Assembly (NCBI RefSeq): GCF_001261775.1 | Contig: NZ_LN868536.1 | Span: 372,001 to 436,000, forward strand | Length of the DNA: 64,000 nucleotides | From: Anaeromassilibacillus senegalensis | Lineage (GTDB): Bacteria; Bacillota; Clostridia; Oscillospirales; Acutalibacteraceae | Reading direction: 5' to 3' | In this document: one piece after another, positions 35,074 through 43,474 of the stretch | Layout of the letters: each line of letters begins with the position of its first letter | Numbering within the stretch: position 1 is the stretch's first letter | Program-made: the position numbers and the translations under genes | Notes under the pieces: model-generated | Databases searched by the model: none | Seen by the model: the letters and a program-made list of their open reading frames with translations, nothing else | Told to the model about the DNA's origin: nothing

Positions 35074-36300
35074 TTAATAGAGAATAGCGCCGTACTTGGA
35101 GGCCAGCGGTTCCAGCACCTCATCTTCCAGCTGGCATTCGCTGTCCACGATCAGGCGGCCCTGAAAATAGCGCAGGGCGGCTTCCAATACCGGCGCACTG
35201 TCGCAATGTACGGCGATGGGCAGGCGCGTCATACCGCTGTTTTCCGACAGGATGAGCGCGTCGTCCACGCTCTCTACCTCAACCAGCGCCGCGTTGCAGC
35301 GGTCGTCGTCCAGATCAATCAAATCCTCGTCCAGGCGGCTGGTGCAGGCCAGTGGTTCGCTGAATACGATGTCGTCGCCCAGGAAGAAGGCTTCTGTTTC
35401 GATCGCGGCGGCGTAGGAATCGGGTTCTTCCGGTACGCGCATCGGGGAGCACTCGCACAGCATTTCCGCCAGCGCGTCGATGTGCGCCGGGGTGGTGCCG
35501 CTGCATCCGCCGAAGATATGCGCACCCGCCTCCAAAAGCTGCTTTGCGTGCTCCGCGAATTGCTCGGGGGAGAGCAGCGAGCCGTCCTCCGCCAGCGCGG
35601 AGGGCTTGACGATGATGGGAACCGCGGTGTGTGCGCGCACTTCCTCCAGCTGTTCCAGCATGGGGCCGATGGGGCCGTTCAGCCCGACGGCGTCCGCGCC
35701 CATCACCTGCAAGGTGATTAAGGCGGGCAGCAGGGAACAGCCGGTCACCGTGCGGCCGCTTTCGTCCAGCGTCAGCGTGACAAAGGTGGGCAGGTTGGTC
35801 GCCCGGGCCGCGAGCACCGCCGCACGCATATCTGCCAGGGAGGTCTGCGACTCGATGGCGATGAAGTCCACGCCCGCCTCGTCCAACGCGCGGATCTGCT
35901 CGCGGTAAAGATCGTAAATGTCGTCAAAGTCGGATTCCCCAAAGGGGGGGACGAAAAGCCCGCTGGGGCAGACGTTGCCGCCCACCAGCACGCCGCGCGG
36001 CTTAGCGACGCTTTGGCTCAGCCTGACCAGCTCCGTGTTGAGCTGCGCTACCTCGTTTTCCAGCCCATACAGGGACAGGCAGGCGGCGTTTGCGGCAAAG
36101 GTCGGGGCATAAACAGCCCGCGCGCCCGCATTGATGTAAGCGCTTTGCAGCTTGGTCAGGGTCTCCGGATGTTCTAAAATCCATTGTTCCATGCCGGACC
36201 CGCCGGGCCGCCGAATGTCGGCGGGCATGCCCGCGGCGATCAGGTTGGTGTCGGTCGCGCCGTCCAGCAAAAGGGGTAACGGATAAGGGAAATCGTCCAT
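35074..36300 (-). CDS. Homocysteine S-methyltransferase-like protein lacking zinc ligands
   Basis: 408 residues. The first 300 show the betaine-homocysteine/MetH-type barrel: LLLDGATDTNLIAAG, YAPTFAANAACLSLYG, FIAIESQTSLADMRAAV and GCSGTTPAHIDALAEML. In active enzymes zinc is held by a Cys in GLNC and by two Cys in GGCCGTTP. Here these read GLNG (Gly209) and GGCS (Cys266, Ser267), leaving one of three. Residues 300-408 form a distinct C-terminal domain, acidic and not recognised. It is the last gene of the ddl operon, 29 bp after argS. Catalysis on homocysteine is doubtful. Confidence 0.82.
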   Translation of the reverse strand: MDDFPYPLPLLLDGATDTNLIAAGMPADIRRPGGSGMEQWILEHPETLTKLQSAYINAGARAVYAPTFAANAACLSLYGLENEVAQLNTELVRLSQSVAKPRGVLVGGNVCPSGLFVPPFGESDFDDIYDLYREQIRALDEAGVDFIAIESQTSLADMRAAVLAARATNLPTFVTLTLDESGRTVTGCSLLPALITLQVMGADAVGLNGPIGPMLEQLEEVRAHTAVPIIVKPSALAEDGSLLSPEQFAEHAKQLLEAGAHIFGGCSGTTPAHIDALAEMLCECSPMRVPEEPDSYAAAIETEAFFLGDDIVFSEPLACTSRLDEDLIDLDDDRCNAALVEVESVDDALILSENSGMTRLPIAVHCDSAPVLEAALRYFQGRLIVDSECQLEDEVLEPLASKYGAILY

Positions 36301-36329
36301 TTTTTGTCTCCTAATGTAAAAATCAGTGG

Positions 36330-38024
36330 TTACATGACTTCCGGTGCGGAAATCTTGAGAAGGGACAGCACGTTGCGGATGACCGTCGCAACCGCCTTAC
36401 AGAGGCAGATGCGCGCGGCGCGCAGGCCGTCCTCCGCGTCTTTGACACGGCAGGTGTTGTAGAATTTATGATAGAGCGTGGCCAGCGTAATGACGTAGCG
36501 CGTGATGCGCGCCGGATCGTAATCCTTTGCGGCGGCCACGATTTCGTCCGTGTAGGCGGACAGGTGACGGATCAGCTCGATCTCCTCCTGGGAGGTCAGC
36601 AGGGCCAGCTCCTCGTCGGTGCAAGCGCGGGGCTTGATGCCTTCGGCTTCCAGCGCCTTGAGGATGCTGCAAATGCGCGCGTGCGCGTATTGCACATAGT
36701 AGACCGGATTCTGGGAGTTCTGCTGTACCGCGAGATCAAGGTCGAAGTCCATCTGGGAGGTAGCTTCGCGCATGTTGAACAGGAAGCGCGCCGCATCGAC
36801 GGGAACCTCATCCAGCAGATCCGCCAGCTGGATCGCCTTGCCGGTGCGCTTGCTCATGCGGACGACCTCGCCCGCCTTGACCAGGCGAACCAGCTGGATC
36901 AGAACCACGTCCAGCTTGCTGCCGTCCAAACCAACGGCGTCCATCGCGGCCTTCATGCGCGCCACATGGCCATGGTGGTCCGCGCCCCAGACGTCGATGC
37001 AGATGTCAAAGCCGCGCTTCGCGAATTTGTTGCGGTGATAGGCGATGTCCGCGGCAAAGTAGGTGGGATTGCCGTTCTGACGCACCAGAACCTCGTCCTT
37101 TTCCGCGCCGAAGTCGGTTGCACGGTACCAGAGCGCGCCCTCCTTCTCGTAAGTCATGCCCTTGTCTTTCAAAATCTGGATGGTCTCTTCCAGCTCGCCG
37201 TCGTTGTGAATGCGGCTTTCCAGGAACCATTCGTCGTACTGGATGCCGTATTTGGCGAGATCGGCCTGCATTTTAGCGATGTTCTTCGGCAGGGCGAAGG
37301 CTACCAGCGCCTTCTGACGCTCCGCCGGATCGGCATCCACATAGCGGTCGCCGTTTTCTTCGGCGAACTGCGCGGCGCGCTCCTTGATGTCGTCGCCGTG
37401 GTAGCCGTCCTCTGGGAATTCCACCGCGTCCTCGCCCTTGTAAATCTGAAGGTAGCGCGCCTCCAGAGAATTGCCGAATTTCTCGATCTGGTTGCCCGCG
37501 TCGTTGACGTAGAATTCACGCCAGACGGAGTACCCCGCCGCGTCCAGCACAGAGGCCAGGCAGTCGCCCAGCGCGCCGCCGCGGGCGTTGCCCATGTGCA
37601 TTGGGCCGGTCGGGTTGGCGGAGACGTACTCCACCATGATCTTTTTGCCCTGCCCGTAGTCGCTGCGGCCATAGTCCGGGCCGAGCGTCTCAATGTCCTT
37701 GAGAATGTCCGAATAGAACTGGCGGTTCAGGAAAAAATTGATAAAGCCGGGGCCGGCAATTTCAAAGCGGTCAAAATAGGTGCCGTCCAGTGCCAGATTG
37801 TTGGTGATTGCCTCCGCGATTTTGCGGGGCGCCATATGGAACGCGCGCGCGCTCACCATGGCGGCGTTTGTCGCCCAGTCGCCGTGGGTGCGGTCCGCGG
37901 GAACTTCAATTGTGAAAGCCGGGGCCTCCGCTTCGGGCAGCTCGCCCTTTTCCATCGCGCGGGCGATTGCCGCGCCGATCACTTCCCGTAAATTATTGGT
38001 TGCCTGCTGCACTAATTTTGACAT
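36330..38024 (-). CDS. argS: Arginyl-tRNA synthetase
   Basis: 564 residues, class I synthetase. The HIGH-type motif is SANPTGPMHMGNARGGALGD and the KMSKS-type motif is VVRMSKRTGKAI. The N-terminal additional domain of ArgS and the DALR anticodon-binding C-terminus (VRYVQYAHAR-like VYYVQYAHARICSILK) are present. AAGGAGG lies 12 nt before the ATG. The start overlaps the end of the DUF1934 gene by 32 bp. This pairing also occurs in Bacillus (ywiB-argS). Confidence 0.96.
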   Translation of the reverse strand: MSKLVQQATNNLREVIGAAIARAMEKGELPEAEAPAFTIEVPADRTHGDWATNAAMVSARAFHMAPRKIAEAITNNLALDGTYFDRFEIAGPGFINFFLNRQFYSDILKDIETLGPDYGRSDYGQGKKIMVEYVSANPTGPMHMGNARGGALGDCLASVLDAAGYSVWREFYVNDAGNQIEKFGNSLEARYLQIYKGEDAVEFPEDGYHGDDIKERAAQFAEENGDRYVDADPAERQKALVAFALPKNIAKMQADLAKYGIQYDEWFLESRIHNDGELEETIQILKDKGMTYEKEGALWYRATDFGAEKDEVLVRQNGNPTYFAADIAYHRNKFAKRGFDICIDVWGADHHGHVARMKAAMDAVGLDGSKLDVVLIQLVRLVKAGEVVRMSKRTGKAIQLADLLDEVPVDAARFLFNMREATSQMDFDLDLAVQQNSQNPVYYVQYAHARICSILKALEAEGIKPRACTDEELALLTSQEEIELIRHLSAYTDEIVAAAKDYDPARITRYVITLATLYHKFYNTCRVKDAEDGLRAARICLCKAVATVIRNVLSLLKISAPEVM

Positions 38025-38457
38025 CTTTGTTTTCTGCCTCCTTGACGGTAATCAGTATTTCATTGGAGCTGGACAGGTTGGAGTTGATGTCCAGCGTATA
38101 ACGCACTTCCAGTTTGCCGCCTTCGTCCGTCAGGCTGGAATGCAGCCTGCTGGTGAAGATGCCCACCATCATGTGGCCGTAGCCGGTGTCGTACTGGCAG
38201 AGGTGGCGCTTGCCGTTTTCCAGAACCAACCGGGTGCCGTCCGCGCCGCCGCGCATCAGCGTCACCTTTTGGGTGCCCTCAATTTTCAGCACGGAGGTGA
38301 TGGGTTTGCCGTTTTCCTCGTTGTCATATTCCTTGTAGGTAATGTAGCGGTTGTTGCCCTTTTTGACATAGGAACCGAGCGTAGTCACCTGGATTTCGCC
38401 CGATTCGTCGTCCACCTTCTGGCGGCCCAGAATGTCGATCAGATAATTTTCCTGCAT
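37993..38457 (-). CDS. DUF1934 family protein (YwiB-like)
   Basis: 154 residues. Start ATG at 38457 is preferred, as GGGAGG lies nine bases upstream; two nearer in-frame ATGs (38466 among them) crowd that site. The fold is a predicted lipocalin-like beta-barrel: VTTLGSYVKKGNNRYITYKE, SVLKIEGTQKVTLMRGG, LCQYDTGYGHMMVGIFT and LEVRYTLDINSNL. Function is unknown in the family. Its position before argS is conserved in several Firmicutes. Confidence 0.85.
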   Translation of the reverse strand: MQENYLIDILGRQKVDDESGEIQVTTLGSYVKKGNNRYITYKEYDNEENGKPITSVLKIEGTQKVTLMRGGADGTRLVLENGKRHLCQYDTGYGHMMVGIFTSRLHSSLTDEGGKLEVRYTLDINSNLSSSNEILITVKEAENKDVKISAAGNQ

Positions 38458-38480
38458 GTTATTCATCCTCCCTGTGGGGG

Positions 38481-39293
38481 TCAATAGCGGTCGATGTCGA
38501 TCTGCCGGACGTCCTGGTCCACGTTGCGGCCCAGGAAAATCCCCGCAATATGCGAGAAGTTTTCCACGTGGTCGCTGACGTAGAAGGAGCAGTCTCCGGC
38601 AGTTTGCCGGTCGCAGAGCAGCCCTTGCTCCCGCAGCAGCTCGCCGCAGAAAAAGGCCGTTTCACGTCCGCTGTCAATTAACGTTACATCCCTGCCCATC
38701 ACCGCGCCGATGACGCGGCTGATGATCGGGTAATGGGTGCATCCCATGATGAGCGTATCCACACCGGCATCCCGCAGTTCCGTCAGGTAGCGTTCCGCCA
38801 CCATGCGCGGAACCGGGTCCTCCGGGTCGACGAATCCATTTTCCACCAGCGGGACGAACAGCGGGCAGTCGCGGTCATACACCACGATGCTGGGATCGAT
38901 CTCCGCCAGCGCCCGGCGGTAGGAGCCGCTTCGGATCGTGGCGGTGGTGCCGATCACGCCGACGCGCTTGTTGCGGGTCGCCTTGGAAGCTGCCAGTGCG
39001 GTGGGATGTAATACGTCGACAAACGGCAGGCCCAGCTCCTGTCCCGCGCCGCCGATGACGGAGCTCACGGTGCCGCACGCCGCGACGATCAGCTTCACCC
39101 GGTTTTCCTTTAAAAAGTGAATGTCCTGTGCGGCGTATTTTAAAATGGTTTCCCGGCTGCGCGAGCCATACGGGACGCGCCCGGTGTCGCCGAAATAGAT
39201 GATATTTTCCTGCGGCAGGATCTCCAGCAGCTCTTTGACGGCGGTCAGGCCGCCGAGGCCGGAGTCAAACACGCCGATTGGTCGGTTATCCAT
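38481..39293 (-). CDS. murI: Glutamate racemase
   Basis: 270 residues from the ATG at 39293 (AGGAGCGGG upstream). It interconverts L- and D-glutamate for peptidoglycan stem peptides. IGVFDSGLGGLTAVKELL, the first catalytic Cys in IVAACGTVSS and the second in IMGCTHYPII are all visible, as is YFGDTGRVPYGSRS. It follows ddl by 16 bp. Together they supply D-Glu and D-Ala-D-Ala. Confidence 0.96.
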   Translation of the reverse strand: MDNRPIGVFDSGLGGLTAVKELLEILPQENIIYFGDTGRVPYGSRSRETILKYAAQDIHFLKENRVKLIVAACGTVSSVIGGAGQELGLPFVDVLHPTALAASKATRNKRVGVIGTTATIRSGSYRRALAEIDPSIVVYDRDCPLFVPLVENGFVDPEDPVPRMVAERYLTELRDAGVDTLIMGCTHYPIISRVIGAVMGRDVTLIDSGRETAFFCGELLREQGLLCDRQTAGDCSFYVSDHVENFSHIAGIFLGRNVDQDVRQIDIDRY

Positions 39294-39309
39294 GCTTTCC
39301 CGCTCCTGT

Positions 39310-40377
39310 TTATTGGTTCTCAAAGGCCAGACCGATCAGGCGGTCCAGCAGCTCCGGAATAGAGACCCCGCAGGCTTCCCAAAGCTTGGGATACATGCTG
39401 ATGGAGGTAAAGCCCGGCAGGGTGTTGATCTCGTTGAGCAGAATCTCGTCGCCGTTCCGCACAAAGAAGTCCACGCGGGCCAGGCCCGTGCAGCCCAGCA
39501 TGCGGTAAGCGCGCTCCGCGGTATGGCGCAGCGTCTCGCTGACCTCCGGCGAAAGGTGCGCGGGGATGTAAAGCTGTGAAGTGCCATTTTTATATTTGTC
39601 GTCGTAGTCGTAGAAGTCGGCGGACGGTGCGATCTCTCCCACAATGGAGGCTTCCGGTTTTTCGTTGCCCAATACGGCGCACTCCACTTCCTGCCCGACA
39701 ATGCATTCCTCAATGACGACCTTGTCATCCTCGTTGGCGGCCTTGGCAACTGCGTCGTCCAGTTCCGCCTCGCAGTTGACCTTGCTCACACCCACGGAGG
39801 AACCGGCGTTTGCCGGCTTGACAAACACCGGGTAGCCCAGGCGCGCTTCCACCTTCAGCTTGATCTTATCTGCGCCGGTTTTGTAATTGCAGGCGAAGAA
39901 CCAGAGGTAGTTGGCCTGCTTGATGCGCGCGCCCGTCAGCAGCGTGTGGGCTACGGCTTTATCCATGCACACGGCGGAGGCCAGCGTGCGGCAGCCGACG
40001 AATGGGATGCCGGAGAGCTGGAACAGCCCCTGAATGGTGCCGTCCTCGCCGTTTTTGCCGTGCAGTGCCGGGAAGGCCGCGTCAATCCTGACAATTTCGC
40101 AGCGTCCGTCGCCGTTCAGCACCAGCAGCCCGCCGATGGAGCGGTCCGGGGAGAGGGAGGCGGAACGGTTGTTGGGATTCTGCTCCCACGCGCCGCTGGC
40201 GATGTCGTCGCTGGAGCTGTCCGTCAGCAGCCAGCGCCCGGCCTTGTCAATACCCAGGGTGAGCACCTCGTATTTATCTTTTGGAAGGTTGTCGATGATG
40301 CACTTTGCGGAGAGGCGGGAGACCTCGTGCTCGGAGGAACAGCCGCCGAAGATCACGACAATTCTGCGTTTTTCCAT
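39310..40377 (-). CDS. ddl: D-alanine--D-alanine ligase
   Basis: 355 residues from the ATG at 40377 (AGGAGG upstream). ATP-grasp enzyme making D-Ala-D-Ala. VVIFGGCSSEHEVSRLSAKC at the N-terminus, PAFPALHGKNGEDGTIQG (as AAFPALHGKNGEDG), PVFVKPANAGSSVGVSKV, ECIVGQEVECAVLGN and LNEINTLPGFTSISMYPKLW are conserved. The omega-loop region (DYDDKYKNGTSQLYIPA) has the Tyr-x-x-Lys-type pattern of D-Ala ligases rather than the VanA-type pattern. It is the first gene of the minus-strand operon. Confidence 0.94.
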   Translation of the reverse strand: MEKRRIVVIFGGCSSEHEVSRLSAKCIIDNLPKDKYEVLTLGIDKAGRWLLTDSSSDDIASGAWEQNPNNRSASLSPDRSIGGLLVLNGDGRCEIVRIDAAFPALHGKNGEDGTIQGLFQLSGIPFVGCRTLASAVCMDKAVAHTLLTGARIKQANYLWFFACNYKTGADKIKLKVEARLGYPVFVKPANAGSSVGVSKVNCEAELDDAVAKAANEDDKVVIEECIVGQEVECAVLGNEKPEASIVGEIAPSADFYDYDDKYKNGTSQLYIPAHLSPEVSETLRHTAERAYRMLGCTGLARVDFFVRNGDEILLNEINTLPGFTSISMYPKLWEACGVSIPELLDRLIGLAFENQ

Positions 40378-40594
40378 GGAATAGAACCTCCTGATATGTT
40401 TTTCAGATACAGTTGGCCCGGGACCCTTTTCATTTTCCTCGATACCGGCGCGGAGCGCCTTGGGGTCCTGTAAATATATATGATAACACAACACCGGAAC
40501 CCGCGCAATCACTACATTTGCCAAATAATCGGGCCGCCCGGGGAAATCCGTGGGCAATATGAAAACGGGCCGGATTTCCTCTATATAATGTATG

Positions 40595-40623
40595 GTGACA
40601 AAAAAAGGAATATGTAGTATAAT
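40595..40623 (+). promoter_or_regulatory. Promoter of the 40.8-kb unknown gene
   Basis: GTGACA, 17 nt, TATAAT, about 170 bp upstream of the TTG start. It implies a long structured leader. Confidence 0.6.
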
Positions 40624-40666
40624 CAAAAGGACATTCTTTTCCGGCTGGCCATGAGAGGCGGCTTAG

Positions 40667-40694
40667 GGTGCGGGTGGCAGGATTTGACCCTGCA
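40667..40694 (-). other. tRNA-Leu 3'-end-like fragment
   Basis: On the minus strand the 28 nt read as a T-arm (GCAGG stem, GTCAAAT loop, CCTGC) followed by CACCCGC-A-CC, which fits the 3' acceptor strand of a bacterial tRNA-Leu. The 5' acceptor strand, D-arm and anticodon arm are absent, so it is not a functional tRNA. It may be an attachment-site remnant or chance similarity. Confidence 0.35.
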
Positions 40695-40745
40695 CAGGCT
40701 GTATCCGCGCGGGCGCAGGAAAAGACGCAGCAGATGAAAACCGTT

Positions 40746-40766
40746 CGGGGCCCTGCAACAGCCCCG
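40746..40766 (+). terminator. Leader hairpin before the 40.8-kb gene
   Basis: CGGGGC and GCCCCG enclose a loop, followed by ATTTTG. CTGCAACAGCCCC inside it is identical to the right arm of the family-1 hairpin at 23383-23395. It lies between promoter and ribosome-binding site, so it could attenuate transcription or be a repeat fragment. Confidence 0.4.
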
Positions 40767-40793
40767 ATTTTGAAAAAGCAGGAGTGATGATTT

Positions 40794-41594
40794 TTGGAAC
40801 AAAAGGTATTTGACCTGATTGCCGGCAGGACCGGGGAGGCGCTCGCGCCGCAGGGCTTCCAGAAGGCCGGGGTATCCGCCGCGGAGGGCGTCGGCACGAC
40901 GGCGCTGTTCACCGGGGAAAACCTCGCGTACAGCGTGTTTTTTGATGAAAAGAAAAAGCAGTTTGAGCTGCGCACCTGCCCAATGACGGACGAAGGCCCG
41001 GACGAGAACTGGAAAGTGATCTCCCGCTGGTTGTTCGACCCGGAACCGGGAACCAGCGGCATGTCGGAGGCGGAGAGCATCGCCAACGACTTTATAGAGA
41101 CGATCGAAGGCCCCAAGCGCATTGCCGCCGTGCAGACGGCGAAGAAGCGCCGCAAGGGGGACGAAAACAACGCGGACCCGCTGTTCTTCTTTAACCGGCT
41201 GGTCGGCGTGTTCCCGGACCTGCGCGCGGAAATCGCCGAGGAGCGCGCCTGGTACGGCCTGGTGCGCGGCGTAACATTTGCCAGGGAGCACGTGCTGCCG
41301 AAGATGGACGCCCTGCTCGCGGGCGGCAATCCGGATAAACTCCGCAAGCTCTGCGAGGTGCTTGGCGACATGTATGTGGCAGGCGACATGGACGTGCGCT
41401 CCATCATTACAATTGTGCTGCTCAACGGCATGCGGGACCAGGACGGCGTGAAGGAAAAGATGGCGCCGCAGTTCCGCAAGGAGCTGGCGGAAGCGCACAA
41501 GGCGGCGCTGAAATACCGCGGCAGGGAAGTCAAACCGGAGAAAAAGAAGAAGGAAAAGAAATATTCCGCAGAGAAGCTCAACGACCTGCGGTAA
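40794..41594 (+). CDS. Conserved-looking protein of unknown function
   Basis: 266 residues from TTG at 40794; GGAG lies nine bases before it. No signal peptide. Residues 1-120 look alpha/beta (EALAPQGFQKAGVSAAEGVG, ALFTGENLAYSVFFDEKKKQ). The middle is helical (LRAEIAEERAWYGLVRGVTF). The C-terminus is a Lys-rich tail (REVKPEKKKKEKKYSAEKL). I do not recognise the family. It sits alone, divergent from ddl and just upstream of the rpmG-secE-nusG promoter. Confidence 0.75.
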   Translation: MEQKVFDLIAGRTGEALAPQGFQKAGVSAAEGVGTTALFTGENLAYSVFFDEKKKQFELRTCPMTDEGPDENWKVISRWLFDPEPGTSGMSEAESIANDFIETIEGPKRIAAVQTAKKRRKGDENNADPLFFFNRLVGVFPDLRAEIAEERAWYGLVRGVTFAREHVLPKMDALLAGGNPDKLRKLCEVLGDMYVAGDMDVRSIITIVLLNGMRDQDGVKEKMAPQFRKELAEAHKAALKYRGREVKPEKKKKEKKYSAEKLNDLR

Positions 41595-41672
41595 ACAGAG
41601 GAATCACAGCGGGGAGGGTGTGCGTTTTTCAACGAAACCGCGCACTGTTCCTTGCTTTTTTCAAATTTTCCC

Positions 41673-41702
41673 TTGACCAAACAGGGCGCGCTATGGTATA
41701 GT
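41673..41702 (+). promoter_or_regulatory. Promoter of rpmG-secE-nusG
   Basis: TTGACC, 18 nt, TATAGT, with an extended TGG directly before the -10 box. Confidence 0.72.
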
Positions 41703-41808
41703 AATACTACCTCATAAAGGGGTTATTTTTTTGCGCCCTTTTCAGAGGGAGGCTGTGACTCCAAAAAAGAGAGTCTAAATATTGTTCCGTATAACGGGAG
41801 GTGCCGTC

Positions 41809-41958
41809 ATGAGAGTGAAAATCGTATTAGCCTGCACAGCGTGCAAACAGCGCAACTACAACACCATGAAAAACAAGAAGAATGATCCGGACAGGCTGGA
41901 AATGAACAAGTACTGCCGTTTCTGCAGGAAGCACACGCTTCATAAGGAAACGAAGTAA
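41809..41958 (+). CDS. rpmG: 50S ribosomal protein L33 (zinc-binding form)
   Basis: 49 residues, beginning [20 protein letters not shown]. Two CxxC pairs (ACTACK and YCRFCRKH) mark the zinc-containing C+ form. The order rpmG-secE-nusG-rplK is a classic bacterial arrangement. Start ATG follows GGGAGGTG. Confidence 0.96.
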   Translation: MRVKIVLACTACKQRNYNTMKNKKNDPDRLEMNKYCRFCRKHTLHKETK

Positions 41959-41979
41959 TCCGGACGGAGGGACAAAGAG

Positions 41980-42303
41980 ATGCCAGAAAACACGGAAAAG
42001 TCAGTAAAAGATACTGAGAAATCGGTAAACGTTGCTGAGAAGCCGGCGAAAGCCGACAAAGCCGCAAAAGCTGAAAAATCCGAGAAGAAAGACAACGCTT
42101 TCGTCCGGTTTTTCAAGAACACGGCAAAGTTCCTTCGCGATGTCAAAAGTGAAATCAAGAAGATCGTGTGGCCTGCTCCGAAGAGCGTGTTTAAAAACAC
42201 AGGCGTCGTGCTGGTGACCATCATCATCATTGGTCTGTTCATCTTCGGCCTGGACACCGCGTTTATGAACCTGCTTGGTCTGATCATGAACATCGCCAAG
42301 TAA
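41980..42303 (+). CDS. secE: Preprotein translocase subunit SecE
   Basis: 107 residues. An extended charged N-terminus (Lys/Glu/Ala-rich, about 40 residues) precedes the single-helix SecE core: FLRDVKSEIKKIVWPAPKSV, then a membrane helix (VVLVTIIIIGLFIFGLDTAF). SecE clamps SecY in the SecYEG translocon. The N-terminal extension is low-complexity and longer than minimal SecE proteins. Confidence 0.95.
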   Translation: MPENTEKSVKDTEKSVNVAEKPAKADKAAKAEKSEKKDNAFVRFFKNTAKFLRDVKSEIKKIVWPAPKSVFKNTGVVLVTIIIIGLFIFGLDTAFMNLLGLIMNIAK

Positions 42304-42320
42304 GGAGCGGAGGAATTGCT

Positions 42321-42842
42321 ATGCCCGAAGAGGGAAAATGGTACGTTGTGCATACCTATTCCGGGTATGAAAACAAGGTGGCCTCGAATCTGGAGAAAAC
42401 GGTGGAAAACCGCCAGCTCCACGACCTGATCCAGGAAATCCGTGTCCCCACGGAGACGGTGACCGAGATCAAGGACAACAAAAAGCGCGAAGTCGAGCGC
42501 AAGATTTTCCCCGGCTATGTGCTGGTGAAAATGGTGATGACGGACGAGTCCTGGTATGTGGTGCGCAATATCCGCGGCTGCACCGGGTTTGTCGGCCCGT
42601 CCTCCAAACCGATTCCGCTCACCAGTGAAGAGGTGGCGAAGCTCGGCGTGGAGACGCGCGAGGTAGAGGTTTCCTACAGCGTGGGTGACTCCGTCCAAAT
42701 TGTCGACGGTCCGTTGGAGGGCTTTGTCGGCACGGTGGAAGAGGTCGACCTGGAAAAGAACCGCGTCCGTGTGACTGTGAGCATGTTTGGACGCGAAACG
42801 CCGGTGGAGCTGGAGCTCGACCAGGCGGAGGCAATGGAATAA
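42321..42842 (+). CDS. nusG: Transcription termination/antitermination factor NusG
   Basis: 173 residues. The NGN domain has KWYVVHTYSGYENKVASNL and RKIFPGYVLVKMVM, with RNIRGCTGFVG. The C-terminal KOW motif is VGDSVQIVDGPLEGFVGTVE. It binds RNA polymerase to modulate pausing and couple with ribosomes. It follows secE by 17 bp and precedes the L11 leader. Confidence 0.97.
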   Translation: MPEEGKWYVVHTYSGYENKVASNLEKTVENRQLHDLIQEIRVPTETVTEIKDNKKREVERKIFPGYVLVKMVMTDESWYVVRNIRGCTGFVGPSSKPIPLTSEEVAKLGVETREVEVSYSVGDSVQIVDGPLEGFVGTVEEVDLEKNRVRVTVSMFGRETPVELELDQAEAME

Positions 42843-42931
42843 ATCCGGCGGACGGCCTTCTCACAGCGTCCGGCGCGTCATGGTAACGATAATACGCGGG
42901 AGACCGCTTATTATGAGGGGCTCTGCCCCCT

Positions 42932-42972
42932 GTGGGAGGAACGGGTGAAACGCCCGCTCCGCCATCTACCAC
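42932..42972 (+). promoter_or_regulatory. Putative L1-binding site in the rplK leader
   Basis: GTGGGAGG at 42932-42939 and TACCAC at 42967-42972 reproduce the two strands of the L1-binding helix of 23S rRNA (GGUGGGAGG ... AUACCACC). A GGG/CCC hairpin lies between. It ends 21 bp before the rplK start. By mimicry, free L1 could repress translation. Inference from the known rRNA sequence. Confidence 0.55.
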
Positions 42973-42993
42973 GAATTTTGGAGGTGCAAGTAA

Positions 42994-43419
42994 ATGGCTC
43001 AAAAGGTTACGGGCTTGATTAAGCTCCAGATACCGGCTGGCAAAGCAACGCCGGCGCCGCCTGTTGGTCCGGCTCTCGGTCAGCATGGTGTCAACATTAT
43101 GGCGTTCACAAAGGAATTCAACGAGCGCACAAAGGCAGACGCAGGTTTGATTATCCCTGTCGTCATCACGGTTTATGCAGACCGTTCTTTTACCTTTATC
43201 ACAAAAACGCCGCCTGCGGCCGTTCTAATTAAGAAGGCCTGCGGAATTGAATCCGCTTCTGGCGAACCGAATAAGAAAAAGGTAGCAAAGATTACCCGTG
43301 AGCAGGTCAAGAAGATTGCGGAACAGAAAATGCCGGATCTGAATGCGGCCTCTGTGGAAACTGCGATGAGCATGATCGCGGGCACAGCGCGCAGCATGGG
43401 CATTGAAGTCGTAGATTGA
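42994..43419 (+). CDS. rplK: 50S ribosomal protein L11
   Basis: 141 residues. [20 protein letters not shown] then [18 protein letters not shown] is the conserved N-terminal domain; the C-terminal rRNA-binding part has [19 protein letters not shown] (here [11 protein letters not shown]). It forms the base of the L7/L12 stalk. GGAGGTG precedes the ATG. Confidence 0.98.
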   Translation: MAQKVTGLIKLQIPAGKATPAPPVGPALGQHGVNIMAFTKEFNERTKADAGLIIPVVITVYADRSFTFITKTPPAAVLIKKACGIESASGEPNKKKVAKITREQVKKIAEQKMPDLNAASVETAMSMIAGTARSMGIEVVD

Positions 43420-43426
43420 TCACCCG

Positions 43427-43456
43427 GGTGGGAGGAACAAATCCGATTTTACCACT
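43427..43456 (+). promoter_or_regulatory. Putative L1-binding site between rplK and rplA
   Basis: GGTGGGAGG (43427-43435) and TTTACCAC (to 43455) match the 23S rRNA L1-binding strands even better than the site in the rplK leader. It lies in the 55-bp gap just before the rplA Shine-Dalgarno sequence. Translational feedback by L1 is inferred. Confidence 0.6.
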
Positions 43457-43474
43457 CAATAGGGAGGAAAACCA

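Noticed and set aside
36468..37991. Long open frame antisense to argS (about 500 codons)
   Set aside because: No ribosome-binding site and no recognisable protein; GC-rich codon bias of argS leaves the opposite frame open.
40667..40694. A complete tRNA-Leu gene
   Set aside because: Only the T-arm and 3' acceptor strand are present; no 5' acceptor strand, D-arm or anticodon arm can be found at the right distance.
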